A stretch of DNA of 64,000 bases from DASYQD01 sp036005845 (GTDB lineage Bacteria > Acidobacteriota > Thermoanaerobaculia > Multivoradales > JAIOJS01), in contig DASYQD010000016.1 of the NCBI GenBank assembly GCA_036005845.1, positions 1 to 64,000 of the forward strand, given 5' to 3'. A program made the translations under genes and the position numbers. Of this stretch, positions 17,098 through 24,231 are shown piece by piece. The stretch's first letter is position 1, and each line of letters begins with the position of its first letter. The notes below the pieces were generated by a model. That model did not search any database and had not been told where the DNA came from. It saw only the letters and a program-made list of their open reading frames with translations.

Positions 17098-17195
17098 GTT
17101 GGGCCTCCGGTCGAAGTCGTCCAACAAGGACGCGCGCGAATCTTCGACCGGCGATCAGATCGAAACGTGCTGATGCTCTGCGGGATCCCTCGCGC

Positions 17196-17534
17196 TCAGC
17201 GCCGCCAGTGGCCGCGGTAGTAGCGCTGCCGCTCCCAGCGCGGCGCCACCCAATAGGCGTGGCGGTAGGGCGGCACGCTCCAGCGGCCGCCGACCCAGAA
17301 GTAGCTCGAGCCGCGCCAGTCCCAGTAACCGGGGATCCACACGTAGCCGATGCCGGGGCGGTAGCCGATGACCTCGGCCCGCAACGGGGGCGGGGCCGGG
17401 ACGCGGACCGAGAAGCCGACGCCCACCGGAGCGGCGACACAGGCCGTGGTGGAGATCGCCAGGGCGGAGAGGGCGAGCAGCGGGAGGGCGATTGCGAAGA
17501 GCCACGAGAGAGCGGTGCGTCGTTGGGTGTTCAC
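17196..17534 (-). CDS. Exported YXWGXW-type repeat protein
   Basis: About 112 residues from GTG 17534, which has a TAGGAGG site about 11 nt upstream; an upstream in-frame start would lack one. A hydrophobic signal segment (ALSWLFAIALPLLALSALAI) ending near a Cys (TTACVAAP) may be a lipoprotein signal. The mature part is short and aromatic: YRPGIGYVWIPGYWDWRG, YFWVGGRWSVPP, the repeated W-x-x-G-x-W pattern of the YXWGXW/BcpO family of envelope proteins, ending in a basic Tyr/Arg tail. Probable periplasmic or outer-membrane structural protein, function unknown. Divergent from the membrane protein gene at 17639. Confidence 0.72.
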   Translation of the reverse strand: MNTQRRTALSWLFAIALPLLALSALAISTTACVAAPVGVGFSVRVPAPPPLRAEVIGYRPGIGYVWIPGYWDWRGSSYFWVGGRWSVPPYRHAYWVAPRWERQRYYRGHWRR

Positions 17535-17638
17535 GGGGTGTGACCTCCTACAGTCTGGAACCACGCGACGTGTCGAAACCTGCGGGACCCCGGCACCTTC
17601 ATGCGTTGGAAGTGACGGCTCGGCTAGGCTCCTCGGCG

Positions 17639-18118
17639 ATGTCGAGATCCGAGATGGGTATCGCTTCGTCGACGAATCAGGTGTCGCGAGCTCAGCCAGC
17701 GCGCGGATCGCGGCCGTGGACGGTGACCGCGCTGAGCGTCTTCTTCGCTTTCGGCGCGACGATCAGCGGCCTGTCGTTGGTCGCTCTCGCGCTGCCCGGC
17801 AGCTTCCTGGAGCCGATGTGGCGCCTCAACCCGCGGGCGCGCGAACAGTTCGCGACCATGGGCGGCTGGGCGCTGCTGCTCATGGCGGTCGTCTCGGTGC
17901 TCTGCGCGGCGACGGCGTACGGGCTCTGGCGCGGCTCGCGGCTCGGCTTCGTGCTCGGCGTGACGATGCTTCTCGTCAGCCTGCTCGGCGACCTCGCCAA
18001 CGCGGTGCTCGGGCTCGAGCCGCGGGCATGGGTGGGCGTGCCGGTCGCGGCCTTGCTGCTGTGGGTGCTGACCACGGGGCGAGCCCGCGCTTTCTTCAGC
18101 AGCGCGCGGCCGCGATAG
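17639..18118 (+). CDS. Small integral membrane protein of unknown function
   Basis: 159 residues from the ATG at 17639; longer in-frame versions run back into the divergent gene and are unlikely. After a polar N-terminus there are four hydrophobic segments (about 30-52, 72-95, 100-125, 135-150), with short loops (RLNPRAREQFATMGGWALL, RGSRLGFVLG). The pattern is that of small four-helix membrane proteins. No signature for function. Its neighbours are a divergent envelope protein and a SnoaL-like protein on the same strand, 55 nt later. Confidence 0.68.
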   Translation: MSRSEMGIASSTNQVSRAQPARGSRPWTVTALSVFFAFGATISGLSLVALALPGSFLEPMWRLNPRAREQFATMGGWALLLMAVVSVLCAATAYGLWRGSRLGFVLGVTMLLVSLLGDLANAVLGLEPRAWVGVPVAALLLWVLTTGRARAFFSSARPR

Positions 18119-18173
18119 CGTCGCTCGTGGCATTGGGCGTGCACCGCGACGCCTCCACCGAATGGAGGTACTC

Positions 18174-18602
18174 ATGAGCACCGCAACCACCGAGCCCGCC
18201 GCGATCGCGAACGCCGACGCCAAGCGTCCGAGCCGCACGCACCGCGAGGTGGCGATCGCCTTCCTGCGTGCGGCGGCCGCCGGCCGCGCGCGCGACGCGT
18301 TCGCGAAGCACGCCGCGACCGGCTTCCGCCATCACAACCCCTACTACCCGGCCGATGCCGACTCGCTCGCCGCGGGGATAGAGGAGAACGCCGCGGAGTT
18401 TCCCGACAAGGACCTCACCGTCCACCACGTGCTCGAGGACGGCGACTACGTGGCGGTGCACTCCTTCGTCCAAATGCAGCCGGGCGGAGCGGGCATCGCC
18501 GTCGTGCACCTGTTCCGCTTCGAAGGCGACCAGATCGCCGAGCTGTGGGACATCGCCCAGCAGCTCCCGGCTGACTCGCCGAACGAGAACGGCGCGTTCT
18601 AG
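18174..18602 (+). CDS. SnoaL-like / NTF2-fold protein
   Basis: 142 residues. The ATG at 18174 is chosen because TGGAGG lies 6 nt upstream; an ATG at 18162 overlaps that site. The sequence has the NTF2-like plan: helices with HREVAIAFLRAAAAGRARDAFAKH, then FRHHNPYYPADADSLAAGI, VHHVLEDGDYVAVHSFVQM, IAVVHLFRFEGDQIAELWDIAQQLP. The motif GFRHHNP...LADGI with a following QIAELWDIxQ is that of the SnoaL_2 group (predicted ketosteroid-isomerase-like or polyketide-cyclase-like hydrolases). Cytosolic, substrate unknown. Located just upstream of the haloperoxidase. Confidence 0.8.
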   Translation: MSTATTEPAAIANADAKRPSRTHREVAIAFLRAAAAGRARDAFAKHAATGFRHHNPYYPADADSLAAGIEENAAEFPDKDLTVHHVLEDGDYVAVHSFVQMQPGGAGIAVVHLFRFEGDQIAELWDIAQQLPADSPNENGAF

Positions 18603-18737
18603 TCGGTGCGGCCTGAGCACCGCGGCGCGCACCCGCGCGTCGTCCCTTGCATTTGACAGTCGGCCCGTTGTCGGTTGAAGTCGCGCCAGCGACGACCCGA
18701 CAGCGAACGGCTACGACTCCATGCGCAAGGGGTGTTC

Positions 18738-20459
18738 ATGTCGACGCGCGACGATTCCGTCTTCGCGACCGCGGACGCGGGTTCCACCGATCTCAACCGC
18801 CGCAGGTTCCTCGGTGGCCTCGGCAGCGCGGCCGCTGTTGCGGCGAGCGGCCTCGCGGCAGTCACCAGCGCGCCGGCCGTCGGTGCTCCTGGCGAAGCCG
18901 AGCTGACGCTTCCCTCGAGCTCGCCCGGCGTCCGGCGTCGCCACCTCGCCTGGAGGATGCGCAAGGACGCCGCCGACTTCCACAAGAACCTCGCGCCGGC
19001 GGTGCATCGCAACAACGGCGACGAGACGCGCTACGCGAGCCGCATCGGCAACTACTCGAAGGGACTGCCGCACAACGCCTTCGGCGAAGTCGAGCCGGCC
19101 GCGTACGACAGCCTTCTGCGCGCCGTCGCCTCCGGCGATCCCGGCGACTACGACGACATCATCCTCGCGGGCACCAACAAGCTGACCAGCCCGCAAGGCG
19201 GCCTCGCCCTCGACCTCGAGGGCGCCGACGCGCAGGAGATCGCGGTACCGCCGCCGCCGGCGCTGGCGAGCGTGGAGGCGGCCGGCGAAGGGGTCGAGCT
19301 CTACTGGATGGCGCTGCTGCGCGACGTGTCGTTCCTCGATTACGCGACGAACGCCGGCGTCGCGGCCGCGTGCGCCGACCTCAACCGCTTCGGCGCCGAC
19401 TTCCACGGCCTCAAGGTCGACGGCAGCGTGGTGCCCGAGACGCTCTTTCGCGACCCGGTCGTCGGCACGCGCACCGGGCCGTACATCTCGCAGTTCTTCT
19501 GGCTGAACACGCCCTTCGGCGCCGAGTACGTCGAGCGCCGCATGCGGACGGCATTGGCGGAGACGGACCACCTGACCAGTTACGACAACTGGCTGGCGGC
19601 GCAGAACGGCCACTTTCCCGAATCCGCCGCCGGCGAATTCGATCCGGTGCGCCGCTACGTCCGCAACGGTCGCGACCTCGCGGCCTGGGTGCACATGGAC
19701 GTGCTCTTCCAGGCCTACTTCAACGCCTGCCTGATCCTCGGCACGCCGCCGAGCGACGACCCGCTGAGCGGCGGCATCGGCTGTCCGGTGAATCCCGGCA
19801 ACCCCTACCGCAACAACCCGACGCAGGTGGGCTTCACCACCTTCGGGATGCCGCACTTCAAGACACTGATGTGCGAGGTCGCCTCGCGCGCGCTCAAGGT
19901 GACGTGGCACAAGAAGTGGCAGGTCAACCGGCGGCTGCGGCCGGAAGCGTGGGGCGGCCTCGTCCACAACCAGATCGCGCACGACAGGTATCCCGGCGCC
20001 ATCCACGCCAAGCAACTCGACTCGCCGGCGCTCGCCGCAACCTTCGACCGCCACGGCAGCTACCTGCTGCCGATGGCGTTCGCCGAGGGCTCGCCGACCC
20101 ACCCGTCGTACACCGCGGGCCATGCGACGGTCGCCGGCGCCTGCGCGACCATCCTCAAGGCGCTCTTCGACGAGACGTTCGTCATCCCCAACCCCGTCGC
20201 GCCGACCGCCGACGGGCTCGCGCTGGGGCCCTACACCGGACCGCCGCTCACCGTGCGCAACGAGCTCAACAAGCTCGCCAGCAACGTCGCCACCGGCCGC
20301 AACATCGCCGGCGTGCACTGGCGCTCCGACGCCCTGGAGTCGCTGCGCGCCGGCGAGGCGCTGGCGATCAGCATCCTCCGCGACCAGCGCGCTTGCTACA
20401 ACGAGACTTTCGGCGGCTTCACCTTCAGCAAGTTCGACGGCACGACCGTAACCGTCTGA
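18738..20459 (+). CDS. Tat-exported vanadium-dependent haloperoxidase
   Basis: 573 residues from the ATG at 18738. The N-terminus has a twin-arginine signal (LNRRRFLGGLGSAAAVAASGLAA), so the folded enzyme should cross the inner membrane by Tat. The catalytic region shows the vanadate-binding set of the PAP2/haloperoxidase superfamily: Lys393 and Arg401 in KWQVNRRLRPEAWG, the loop PTHPSYTAGHA with Ser457, Gly461 and His462, and Arg521 and His527 in ATGRNIAGVHWRSD. Such enzymes oxidise chloride or bromide with hydrogen peroxide. An Arg at the usual halide-tuning place is not identifiable by eye. The SnoaL-like gene is upstream; the DUF4143 gene is downstream. Confidence 0.87.
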   Translation: MSTRDDSVFATADAGSTDLNRRRFLGGLGSAAAVAASGLAAVTSAPAVGAPGEAELTLPSSSPGVRRRHLAWRMRKDAADFHKNLAPAVHRNNGDETRYASRIGNYSKGLPHNAFGEVEPAAYDSLLRAVASGDPGDYDDIILAGTNKLTSPQGGLALDLEGADAQEIAVPPPPALASVEAAGEGVELYWMALLRDVSFLDYATNAGVAAACADLNRFGADFHGLKVDGSVVPETLFRDPVVGTRTGPYISQFFWLNTPFGAEYVERRMRTALAETDHLTSYDNWLAAQNGHFPESAAGEFDPVRRYVRNGRDLAAWVHMDVLFQAYFNACLILGTPPSDDPLSGGIGCPVNPGNPYRNNPTQVGFTTFGMPHFKTLMCEVASRALKVTWHKKWQVNRRLRPEAWGGLVHNQIAHDRYPGAIHAKQLDSPALAATFDRHGSYLLPMAFAEGSPTHPSYTAGHATVAGACATILKALFDETFVIPNPVAPTADGLALGPYTGPPLTVRNELNKLASNVATGRNIAGVHWRSDALESLRAGEALAISILRDQRACYNETFGGFTFSKFDGTTVTV

Positions 20460-20469
20460 AGCGCGGCTG

Positions 20470-20506
20470 CCTTGAAAATCGGGCATCAGTTGCCTGGTTT
20501 TCAAGG
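20470..20506 (+). promoter_or_regulatory. Inverted repeat ahead of the DUF4143 gene
   Basis: CCTTGAAAA at 20470-20478 is repeated in inverse orientation as TTTTCAAGG at 20498-20506, a perfect 9-bp stem with a 19-nt loop. It begins 10 nt after the haloperoxidase stop and ends 6 nt before the next GTG start. It could be a terminator, or an operator for the ATPase gene. It lacks a U-tract, so operator or transcript hairpin is the more likely role. Confidence 0.45.
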
Positions 20507-20512
20507 TAAACT

Positions 20513-21679
20513 GTGGCCATGGTCGACCGCGAGCGACATCTCCTGCGGCTGCAGTGGCTGTTTCGAACTTTTCCTGTGGTGGGGATCCTTGGTGCCAGGC
20601 AGATCGGAAAGACCACTCTAGCCAGGCACTTCGCAGCTCGTTCCCAGGGCCCGGTAAGTCATTTCGATCTCGAGAGCCCAGCCGACCTGGCCCGCCTCGA
20701 AGATCCTCTTCTCACCCTCGAGCCGCTGCGCGGATTGGTGATTCTCGACGAGATCCAGCGTCGGCCGAATCTGTTTCCCGTGCTGCGCGTCCTGGCGGAT
20801 CGTCCCGATGCAAACGTTCAGTATCTGGTCTTGGGTAGCGCATCCCCAGAGCTGCTGCAGCAAAGCTCCGAGTCGCTCGCGGGGAGGATTGCCTACCATC
20901 GCCTTCGCGGGCTGGCACTGGATGAAGTGGGCACCGGATCATTGGAGACGCTCTGGGTCCGAGGCGGGTTTCCGCGCTCTTTCCTTGCCGCCGGAGAGCC
21001 CGAAAGCCTGGAGTGGCGAACGGCCTTCATCGGCACGTTCCTCGAACGCGATCTGGCACAGCTCGACGTTCGCACGCCGAGCGAGACTCTGCGCCGGTTC
21101 TGGACGATGGTGGCTCACTACCACGCGCAGCGATGGAACGGGGCTGAGCTGGCACGTGCCTTCGGTCTCTCGGAGCGAAGCGTTCGTCGATATCTCGACC
21201 TGCTCACGGCCGCGCTTGTCCTACGCCAAGTCCAGCCTTGGTTTGAGAACCTCTCGAAACGGCAAGTGAAGGCGCCAAAAGTGTATGTGGAGGACTCGGG
21301 CATTCTGCATGCCTTGCTAGGCATCCGAAATCACCGGGAGCTCGAGTTGCACCCCAAAGTCGGCGCCTCGTGGGAAGGGTTTCTTCTGAAGGAAATCATC
21401 GAGCGGCTCGATGTGAAGGACGAGGAGTGCTTCTACTGGGCGACGCACGGCGGCGCCGAAGTCGATCTTCTGATCGTCCGCGGCCAGCGCCGACTCGGGT
21501 TCGAGATCAAGCGCACGACGACACCTCGTCTGACGGCGTCGATGCGCCAAGCGATGAGAGACCTGTCGTTGGACAGTCTCGACGTTGTGCACGCCGGGGA
21601 TTCGTCGTTCCTGCTGGCGCCGTCGGTCCGCGCGATCTCTGCTTATCGGCTGTCGAGTCTCGACCCGCTGCGGCCCTGA
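20513..21679 (+). CDS. DUF4143-domain AAA ATPase
   Basis: 388 residues; starts at GTG 20513 or ATG 20519. N-terminal AAA_14 domain with Walker A GARQIGKTT (27-35) and Walker B VILDEIQRRP (about 82-91), then DUF4143 from about residue 165 with the typical winged-helix part (FGLSERSVRRYLDLLTAALVLRQVQPW), KVYVEDSGILHALLGI and a C-terminal nuclease-like fold (HGGAEVDLLI, GFEIKRT; D...ExK) that is commonly degenerate in this family. These ATPases occur as standalone mobile or accessory genes, often with few known roles. AT-richer than neighbours. 3' end overlaps the convergent M14 gene by 37 nt. Confidence 0.85.
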   Translation: MAMVDRERHLLRLQWLFRTFPVVGILGARQIGKTTLARHFAARSQGPVSHFDLESPADLARLEDPLLTLEPLRGLVILDEIQRRPNLFPVLRVLADRPDANVQYLVLGSASPELLQQSSESLAGRIAYHRLRGLALDEVGTGSLETLWVRGGFPRSFLAAGEPESLEWRTAFIGTFLERDLAQLDVRTPSETLRRFWTMVAHYHAQRWNGAELARAFGLSERSVRRYLDLLTAALVLRQVQPWFENLSKRQVKAPKVYVEDSGILHALLGIRNHRELELHPKVGASWEGFLLKEIIERLDVKDEECFYWATHGGAEVDLLIVRGQRRLGFEIKRTTTPRLTASMRQAMRDLSLDSLDVVHAGDSSFLLAPSVRAISAYRLSSLDPLRP

Positions 21680-22752
21680 CTTCGCCGCGCCAAGTGCAGC
21701 AGCGCGTCGCCGCGGTAGACCAGCGGGTTGCTGGTGAAGCCGATGACGATGCCTTCGAACGGGGCTTTGACCGGCTGCGCGTCGTCGCCCCAAGGGGCGG
21801 TGATATAGCCGAGCTGCTGGTGGCGCTTGACGGGCTCGCCGAGCGTGGCGGAGTGGTGGAAGATGCCGCTCCTGGTGGCGCGCACCCACGTCGCCTCCTC
21901 GGCTTCGAAGGAGCGCGGCGGCGCGGGGCCTCCTGGAGGATCGGGCGTCTCCCACATACCGAGCGCGGCGAGAACGCGTAGGACGCCTTCGACGCCGGTG
22001 CGGATGGCGCCTTCGTCGAAGCGCAGCGGCTCGCCGGCCTCGTAGACGAGCAGGTGGACGCCGCGCTTGCGGGCCGCCGCGCGCAGCGAGCCGGGGATTT
22101 CGGCGGCGGTGTACATCATCGGCGCCGCGAAGGCTTCGGCGATGCGTCGCGTCTCGGGATCGGCGAGGTGGGCGCGGATCTGCGGCAGGTTGGTGCGGTG
22201 CTGCGAGCCGGTGTGGAGGTCGATGCCGTAGCCGCACTTGGCGACGATCTGCTCGATGAAGAGGTGAGCCAGCCGCGCCGCCATCGAGCCGCGCGTCGAG
22301 CCGGGGAAGGAGCGATTCAGGTCGCGCCGGTCGGGCAGGTAGCGCGTCTGCTGCACGAAGCCGAAGACGTTGACGACCGGCACCGCGATGACGGCGCCGG
22401 CGAGCTTCGCCGGGTCGAGGACGGCGAGCACGCGGCGGATGATCTCCATGCCGTTGAGCTCGTCGCCGTGGATGGCGGCATCGAGCCACAGCCGCGGTCC
22501 TGGTTTCGCGCCGTGCAACGCGGTCACCGGCAGCGACAGCCAGCCGCCGGTGAAGAGGCGCGCCACCGGGAGGTCGACGCGTACCGCGCTGCCTTGCGGT
22601 ACGACCTTGTCACCGATTCGAAGCAGATCGGGTGAAGCAGCTGATGGCGCGATTTCTTCAGCCGCGGTCGGTTGGGCCGACGGCGTCGCTGGCGTGGTGG
22701 GCCCCTCGGTCGGCGACGGCTCAGACAGCCGTTCTGGCGGCGGCTCAGTCAT
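21643..22752 (-). CDS. Succinylglutamate desuccinylase/aspartoacylase family metallocarboxypeptidase (M14-like)
   Basis: 369 residues from the ATG at 22752, which overlaps the end of rimK by 8 nt. After a Pro/Ser/Thr-rich N-terminus the catalytic domain contains the zinc ligands HGDE (His95, Glu98), a conserved RDLNRSFPGS substrate-binding stretch and DLHTG with the third ligand, and a later YEAGE that supplies the general base. The C-terminal beta domain (GEPVKRHQQLGYITAPWG...VKAPFEGIVIGFTSNPLVYRGDALLHLA) is typical of the family. Cleaves an N-acyl or peptide-like amide bond. Next to rimK and the retropepsin-like gene, it may process glutamyl tails, but substrate is unproved. Confidence 0.87.
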   Translation of the reverse strand: MTEPPPERLSEPSPTEGPTTPATPSAQPTAAEEIAPSAASPDLLRIGDKVVPQGSAVRVDLPVARLFTGGWLSLPVTALHGAKPGPRLWLDAAIHGDELNGMEIIRRVLAVLDPAKLAGAVIAVPVVNVFGFVQQTRYLPDRRDLNRSFPGSTRGSMAARLAHLFIEQIVAKCGYGIDLHTGSQHRTNLPQIRAHLADPETRRIAEAFAAPMMYTAAEIPGSLRAAARKRGVHLLVYEAGEPLRFDEGAIRTGVEGVLRVLAALGMWETPDPPGGPAPPRSFEAEEATWVRATRSGIFHHSATLGEPVKRHQQLGYITAPWGDDAQPVKAPFEGIVIGFTSNPLVYRGDALLHLARRSQGRSGSRLDSR

Positions 22753-23650
22753 CGTTCCGCCGGCCCTCACTTCGTTGCTCGATCAGGTGCGTCTCGAGGT
22801 AGCGCACGATGGCGCCAGCGACATCCACGCCGGTGGCGCCCTCGATCCCCTCGAGCCCGGGCGAGGCATTGACCTCGATGACGAGCGGCCCGCGCTGCGT
22901 GCGCAGCAGGTCGACGCCGGCGACGACGAGCCCGACGGCGGCCGCGGCGCGCACCGCGACCTCGCGTTCCTCGTCGCTGAGCTCCACGGCTTCGGCGGTG
23001 CCGCCGCGGTGGAGGTTGGCGCGAAACTCGCCGTCGGCCGCCTGCCGGCGCATCGCCGCGATGACCTCGCCGCCGACGACCAGCGCGCGGTAGTCGGCGC
23101 CGGCGGCGTCGCCGACGAACTGCTGCACGAGGATGTCGGCGTGCACCTGGCGAAAGGCGGCGATCACCGAGCGCGCCGCCTCGTCGCTGTCGATGAGCAT
23201 GACGCCGATGCCCTGCGTGCCCTCGAGCAGCTTGACGATGAGCGGCGCGCCGCCCACCGCTTTGACCAGCGCCGGCACGTCCTTCGTCGAGTGCGCGAAG
23301 CCGGTGACCGGCAGGCTGATGCCTTCGCGCGCCAAGAGCTGCACCGAGCGCAGCTTGTCGCGTGCGCGCACGATGGCGGTGCTCTCGTTGCACGGGAAGA
23401 CGCCCATCACCTCGAACTGCCGCACCACCGCGGTGCCGTAGAAGGTGTTGCTGGCGCCGATGCGCGGGATGACGGCGTCGAAGTCGAGCTCGTGGCCGCC
23501 GAGCATCACGGCGGGGCGCTCGGCGGTGATGTTCATGTAGCAGCGCAGGTAGTCGACCACCTCGACGTGGTGGCCGCGCGCCTCCGCCGCTTCCCGCAGG
23601 CGGCGCGTCGAATAGAGGTCGGGACGGCGCGAGAGGATGCCGATCTTCAC
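22745..23650 (-). CDS. rimK: RimK-type alpha-L-glutamate ligase
   Basis: 301 residues, GTG start, stop codon overlapping the next gene. ATP-grasp fold: N-terminal domain MKIGILSRRPDLYSTRRL and VIPRIGASNTFYGTAVVRQFE, then the ATP-grasp core with VKLLEGTQGIGVML, and metal-binding acidic residues in LLRTQRGPLVIEVNASPGLEGIE. E. coli RimK adds glutamates to ribosomal protein S6 (RpsF) C-terminus; relatives ligate amino acids to other acceptors. The neighbours in this operon are a retropepsin-like protease (upstream, GTGA overlap) and an M14 hydrolase (downstream), consistent with a ligate-and-trim cycle. Target in this organism is inferred. Confidence 0.92.
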   Translation of the reverse strand: MKIGILSRRPDLYSTRRLREAAEARGHHVEVVDYLRCYMNITAERPAVMLGGHELDFDAVIPRIGASNTFYGTAVVRQFEVMGVFPCNESTAIVRARDKLRSVQLLAREGISLPVTGFAHSTKDVPALVKAVGGAPLIVKLLEGTQGIGVMLIDSDEAARSVIAAFRQVHADILVQQFVGDAAGADYRALVVGGEVIAAMRRQAADGEFRANLHRGGTAEAVELSDEEREVAVRAAAAVGLVVAGVDLLRTQRGPLVIEVNASPGLEGIEGATGVDVAGAIVRYLETHLIEQRSEGRRNDD

Positions 23651-24168
23651 CGCCGCCGCTCCGCCGCGAGGAAATGCGTGGTGCTCGGCTTCGCGTCGGC
23701 GTCGAGCTCCGCGGCGTCGGCAAGAACAGGCTCGCCGGCGAGGAACGAGCGGCCGGGGTCGACGACCAGCCGGCGGCGCAGCGCCTCGCGCCCGATCAGC
23801 ATGCGGAAGCCCATCAGGTCGCGGCGCACCAGCGTCAGCTCGATGGGCCAGCTCGCGCCGCCGAGCACGAGCGTGGTGGCGATCACCGGCCGGAAGGTGC
23901 GGCGGCCTGACGACGAGCGCACCCAGCGCTCGTCGAGCAGCCGCGCTCGCGCCCGCACGGTCTCGGAGGTCTCGCGCTGCAGCGGGTGGACGGCGAATTC
24001 CAACCAGGCGCTGCTTTCATCGTCGACGCGTACGACGTCGAAGGCATGGAGCGCCGACGAGCGCGCGCCGGTGTCGACCTTGACCTTGATCGCCGGGATG
24101 CCGAGGGCCGGCAGCGCGGCCCACTCGCGCCAGCCCACCGCCGGCCGCCGCTTGGGCTTCACGGCCAT
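23647..24168 (-). CDS. Retropepsin-like aspartic protease (PF05618 type, RimB-like)
   Basis: 173 residues from the ATG at 24168; an upstream in-frame start would run into the divergent gene region. Contains GWREWAALPALGIPAIKVKVDTGARSSALHA with the single DTGA catalytic motif at 32-35, followed by VRARARLLDERWVRSSSGRRTFRPVIATTLVLGG and FRMLIGREAL. This is the family annotated as ATP-dependent zinc protease, now known to be retropepsin-like dimeric aspartic proteases, usually next to rimK. Ends in GTGA overlap with rimK. Likely cleaves glutamyl modifications made by RimK; this is inferred from context. Confidence 0.82.
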   Translation of the reverse strand: MAVKPKRRPAVGWREWAALPALGIPAIKVKVDTGARSSALHAFDVVRVDDESSAWLEFAVHPLQRETSETVRARARLLDERWVRSSSGRRTFRPVIATTLVLGGASWPIELTLVRRDLMGFRMLIGREALRRRLVVDPGRSFLAGEPVLADAAELDADAKPSTTHFLAAERRR

Positions 24169-24231
24169 CTGCAGCACGCGGGCGATCTTAGCCGGGTACA
24201 CTTCGCGGCTGCTCGACGAGAGGAGTCTCGC

